A stretch of 64,000 nucleotides of DNA from Sphingomonas glacialis (GTDB taxonomy: Bacteria; Pseudomonadota; Alphaproteobacteria; Sphingomonadales; Sphingomonadaceae), in contig NZ_RCZC01000013.1 in assembly GCF_006439055.1 (NCBI RefSeq), forward strand, positions 17,965-81,964. The letters are read 5' to 3'. Positions 61,914 through 64,000 of this stretch are shown here, piece by piece. Made by a program: the position numbers and the translations under genes. A model generated the notes under the pieces. It worked only from the letters and a program-made list of their open reading frames with translations. It made no database searches and was not told the origin of the DNA. Numbering within the stretch: the first letter of the stretch is position 1; each line of letters begins with the position of its first letter.

Positions 61914-63318
61914 GGAGGGGCTGCCCTTTCTCGGCGCAGACGTGGTTGACGATGAAGTCGGCCACCTCGGTATTGGGGATGGCGCGGCTGACTAGGAAGC
62001 CCTGCATCTCGGTGCAGCCGGCGTCCCGCGCCAGTGCCGCCTGACCCTCAGTCTCGATCCCTTCAGCGATCGTCTCCTGACCTAGGCCTGAGCCAAGCGA
62101 GGCGATAGCTCGAACCATCCACATAGCGCTGCTGCGCGCTTCATCTGCTGCCTCTTCGGCGAGGTCCAACATAAACGAGCGGTCAATTTTGATGCGATCG
62201 AAGGGTAGATTGCGCAGTCGGCCGAGCGACGAGTATCCGGTGCCAAAATCGTCAAGCGCGAGCTCGCAACCCATCTGCTTGATGGCGAGAAGGGTCTCGG
62301 CCACGTCGCAGACCAGGGCGTTCTCGGTGATTTCCAGCTCCAGCCGCTTTAGGGGTAGGCCTGCCTCCATGGCGGCGCGAGCAATGGCTGCCAGCAGAGA
62401 TGGCCCATCCCGCAACTGTAGGGGCGAGACATTGACGGCAATCCTCAAAGGACGTCCGCCGAGTGGAACAGGCCACGCGGCGGCGTCGCGGCAGGCGATG
62501 CGCATAACCCACTCACCGACTAGCTCGATCAGGCCGATCTCTTCGGCGATTGGAATGAACTCGGCCGGAGAAATCCAGCCGCAGAGAGGATGCCGCCATC
62601 GCAGCAGAGCCTCGAACCCCTTCAGCCGCCCATCGGCGAGACACACCTGGGGCTGATAATGGACCTCGAACTGTTCCGAAACGAGCGCACGCCGCAGTTC
62701 CACCTGCTGCAGTGTCAGCGCTGCACGTAGATCGCTTTCCAGTTTCTGGCGCACGCTGGCCGTCGTCTGCATCGAGGAAGCGAACCGGCGCAGCCGACTT
62801 CGGCCATCCTTCTCCGCTTGATGAAGTGCGAGGTCGGCACCGTAAAACAGCGAAGCGGCGTCGAACCCGTCTTCAGGGGCCATCGCAAACCCGACGCTTG
62901 CGCTTATGGTGACGGAATGACCGCTGACGGCATAAGGGCGGCCGATGTAGTCCAGAATCCGAAGCGCGACCGCCTCGGTCTCCACGGTGTCGGCCAAGAG
63001 GACACCGAAGCCATCGCCGCTGACGCGTGCTACCATAACGGCTCCCTTCGCCAGGCTGACTAGTCGCTGCGAGACTCGGCACAAGAGGGCGTCGCCGACC
63101 TCGGTACCAAACCCGTCGTTGGCCAGCTTGAAGCGGTCGAGATCCAACAGGATGAGGGCCGGGTTGGCATTCGGCGGGGCAAACAGGGCCGCGAGCGCAT
63201 CGACGAGCTGCTGGCGGCCAGGAAGGCCGGTCAGCGAATCACGGACACCGAATTCCGACGAATTTGCTGCTGTCGAGCGAAGGATAGGTGGACTCTCTGT
63301 GGATTGAGGTAAACTCAT
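61906..63318 (-). CDS. EAL-domain c-di-GMP phosphodiesterase with degenerate GGDEF
   Basis: 470 residues, soluble. The GGDEF domain (about 25-180) has SGDGF at 100-104 in place of GGDEF, so it probably cannot make c-di-GMP. The EAL domain (about 205-460) keeps the catalytic set: FEALLRW (EAL at 236-238), ELEITEN, ALDDFGTGYSS, DRIKIDRSF and AEGIETE. It should hydrolyse c-di-GMP to pGpG. The downstream BLUF gene overlaps it, so light may control this activity through that protein. It is the first gene of the EAL-BLUF operon. Confidence 0.92.
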   Translation of the reverse strand: MSLPQSTESPPILRSTAANSSEFGVRDSLTGLPGRQQLVDALAALFAPPNANPALILLDLDRFKLANDGFGTEVGDALLCRVSQRLVSLAKGAVMVARVSGDGFGVLLADTVETEAVALRILDYIGRPYAVSGHSVTISASVGFAMAPEDGFDAASLFYGADLALHQAEKDGRSRLRRFASSMQTTASVRQKLESDLRAALTLQQVELRRALVSEQFEVHYQPQVCLADGRLKGFEALLRWRHPLCGWISPAEFIPIAEEIGLIELVGEWVMRIACRDAAAWPVPLGGRPLRIAVNVSPLQLRDGPSLLAAIARAAMEAGLPLKRLELEITENALVCDVAETLLAIKQMGCELALDDFGTGYSSLGRLRNLPFDRIKIDRSFMLDLAEEAADEARSSAMWMVRAIASLGSGLGQETIAEGIETEGQAALARDAGCTEMQGFLVSRAIPNTEVADFIVNHVCAEKGQPLHD

Positions 63319-64000
63319 TGAATCCCCGCCGCCGCCGTTTCAGTTTTCGGCCTCTGCCAAACTGGCTTTATGTGTAGTTGCGCGACGATGTGACGCGTTC
63401 TCCTGCCGAGGAAGTCGGTTCTAGCCGCCAGATATTAATAAGCTGCGCCCCGTGTGGACGACGAGCGAATGGCGAACAAAATGACGATTGAAGAGCGTTC
63501 AGCGAAACTCCAACGCAGCGCGACTAAAGACATCGATGGTTAAAGAATGCCGAAATATTCCACCGGCTACGGCAGCGGTCGCTTTTGAAATCGATGCGTT
63601 GAGCCCTCAACGACAGAAACTAGGGCACATTGTTGCCGCCCCAATGAAGCTGAACGAATGACCGAAAACGCAGTCTGCGGCTCCAAACCGGCCAGTCCGT
63701 AATCCTGAAGAGTTTCGGGCGCCGGCAGGCGTACGAAAGTCTGGGAGGCCCGAACCCGCGGGCCTCGAGCGGTGACCTATGGGGATTTCGGATTTTGGCA
63801 GGTTGGAGTGGTTGCTGACCTGACGGATTTGTTGTCGTCCGTCCCCGCGGGCCGACCCGATGCGGGAGCTGATAATGGGCTTTCAGGTATAGGTCGACGA
63901 TCCGCGCCGGGCGCAGCGACGCCTCTGATATCGCTACGCGCGAGCTCGTCTGTTCCCCGACGCGGTCGCGATGCGGGGTCTATCGATAACGGGCCGTGCC
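63319..64000. other. No gene seen to window end; contains a repeat copy on minus strand
   Basis: No supportable gene in 682 bases. A 24-codon frame at 63469 (MANKMTIEERSAKLQRS) lacks a ribosome site. The EAL promoter presumably lies at its left end. One reverse-oriented copy of the dispersed repeat lies in the middle. Confidence 0.4.
63650..63680 (-). repeat. Dispersed intergenic repeat, reverse copy (copy 11)
   Basis: The minus strand reads GTTTTCGGTCATTCGTTCAG, matching the repeat core CCGGxCATTCATTCA. It is the only copy I found in this orientation. Confidence 0.35.

Noticed and set aside
63469..63543. A 24-codon frame beginning MANKMTIEERSAKLQRS
   Set aside because: No ribosome site and too short to support; mentioned only for completeness.
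1..64000. tRNA, rRNA, CRISPR arrays, prophage
   Set aside because: No conserved TpsiC-type loop, rRNA segment, direct repeat-spacer pattern or phage structural gene was recognised by reading.

Overview
The window looks like a chromosomal segment of a GC-rich alphaproteobacterium of the Sphingomonas type. This rests on gene content, not on a database search: UrcA-family and DUF1800/DUF1501 proteins, MASE1/PAS sensor kinases, a TonB-dependent receptor in a carbohydrate locus, BLUF photoreceptors, many TTG/GTG starts and tightly overlapping operons. No rRNA, tRNA, CRISPR array or replication origin was recognised.

Layout. 0.3-6 kb: small secreted proteins, an EF-hand protein, an ECF sigma factor with a membrane partner and a metal-sensor-like protein, then a DUF1800 gene broken by three lesions beside an intact DUF1501 gene. 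6-11 kb: a DUF736 remnant, a four-PAS hybrid histidine kinase, an exonuclease remnant and dps. 11-27 kb: an accessory stretch of small metabolic genes (SDR, cupin, VOC, dienelactone hydrolase, alpha/beta hydrolase, HAD, MAPEG, cytochrome b561) with LysR/AraC regulators. A damaged IS66 element sits in the start of one LysR gene. 27-30 kb: DUF1440, a type-B carboxylesterase and an MFS remnant.

30-43.5 kb is a coherent fructan (levan/inulin/sucrose-type) locus: secreted LamG-GH32 hydrolase, TonB receptor, ABC importer, cytoplasmic GH32, ROK fructokinase and a LacI regulator. Palindromes with the core TTGTCGACGTCGACAA lie in both promoter regions and are probably the LacI operators. 43.9-47 kb: an orphan ECF sigma factor, two secreted unknowns and an IS3 fragment. 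47-54 kb: a signalling hub with a 1301-residue MASE1-PAS-kinase-receiver-Hpt protein, four single-domain receivers and a FixJ-like regulator. 53.9-58.9 kb: a five-gene, translationally coupled pilus-like cluster with two subunit-like proteins, a small beta protein, a PapD-like chaperone and an unusual usher-like barrel ending in an SdrD-B-like domain. 59-63.3 kb: a decayed tryptophan halogenase, then EAL phosphodiesterase and BLUF genes in one orientation, the EAL gene overlapping the first BLUF gene.

Three broader patterns stand out. Several genes carry single-base deletions while many very long genes are intact, which suggests real gene decay but does not exclude sequencing error. A dispersed repeat of up to about 65 bp (opposite-strand reading MNEWPELG...) occurs in at least a dozen intergenic gaps. 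The kinase hub, pilus cluster and BLUF/EAL genes lie side by side and could form a light/c-di-GMP/surface-attachment island, which is inference from position only.
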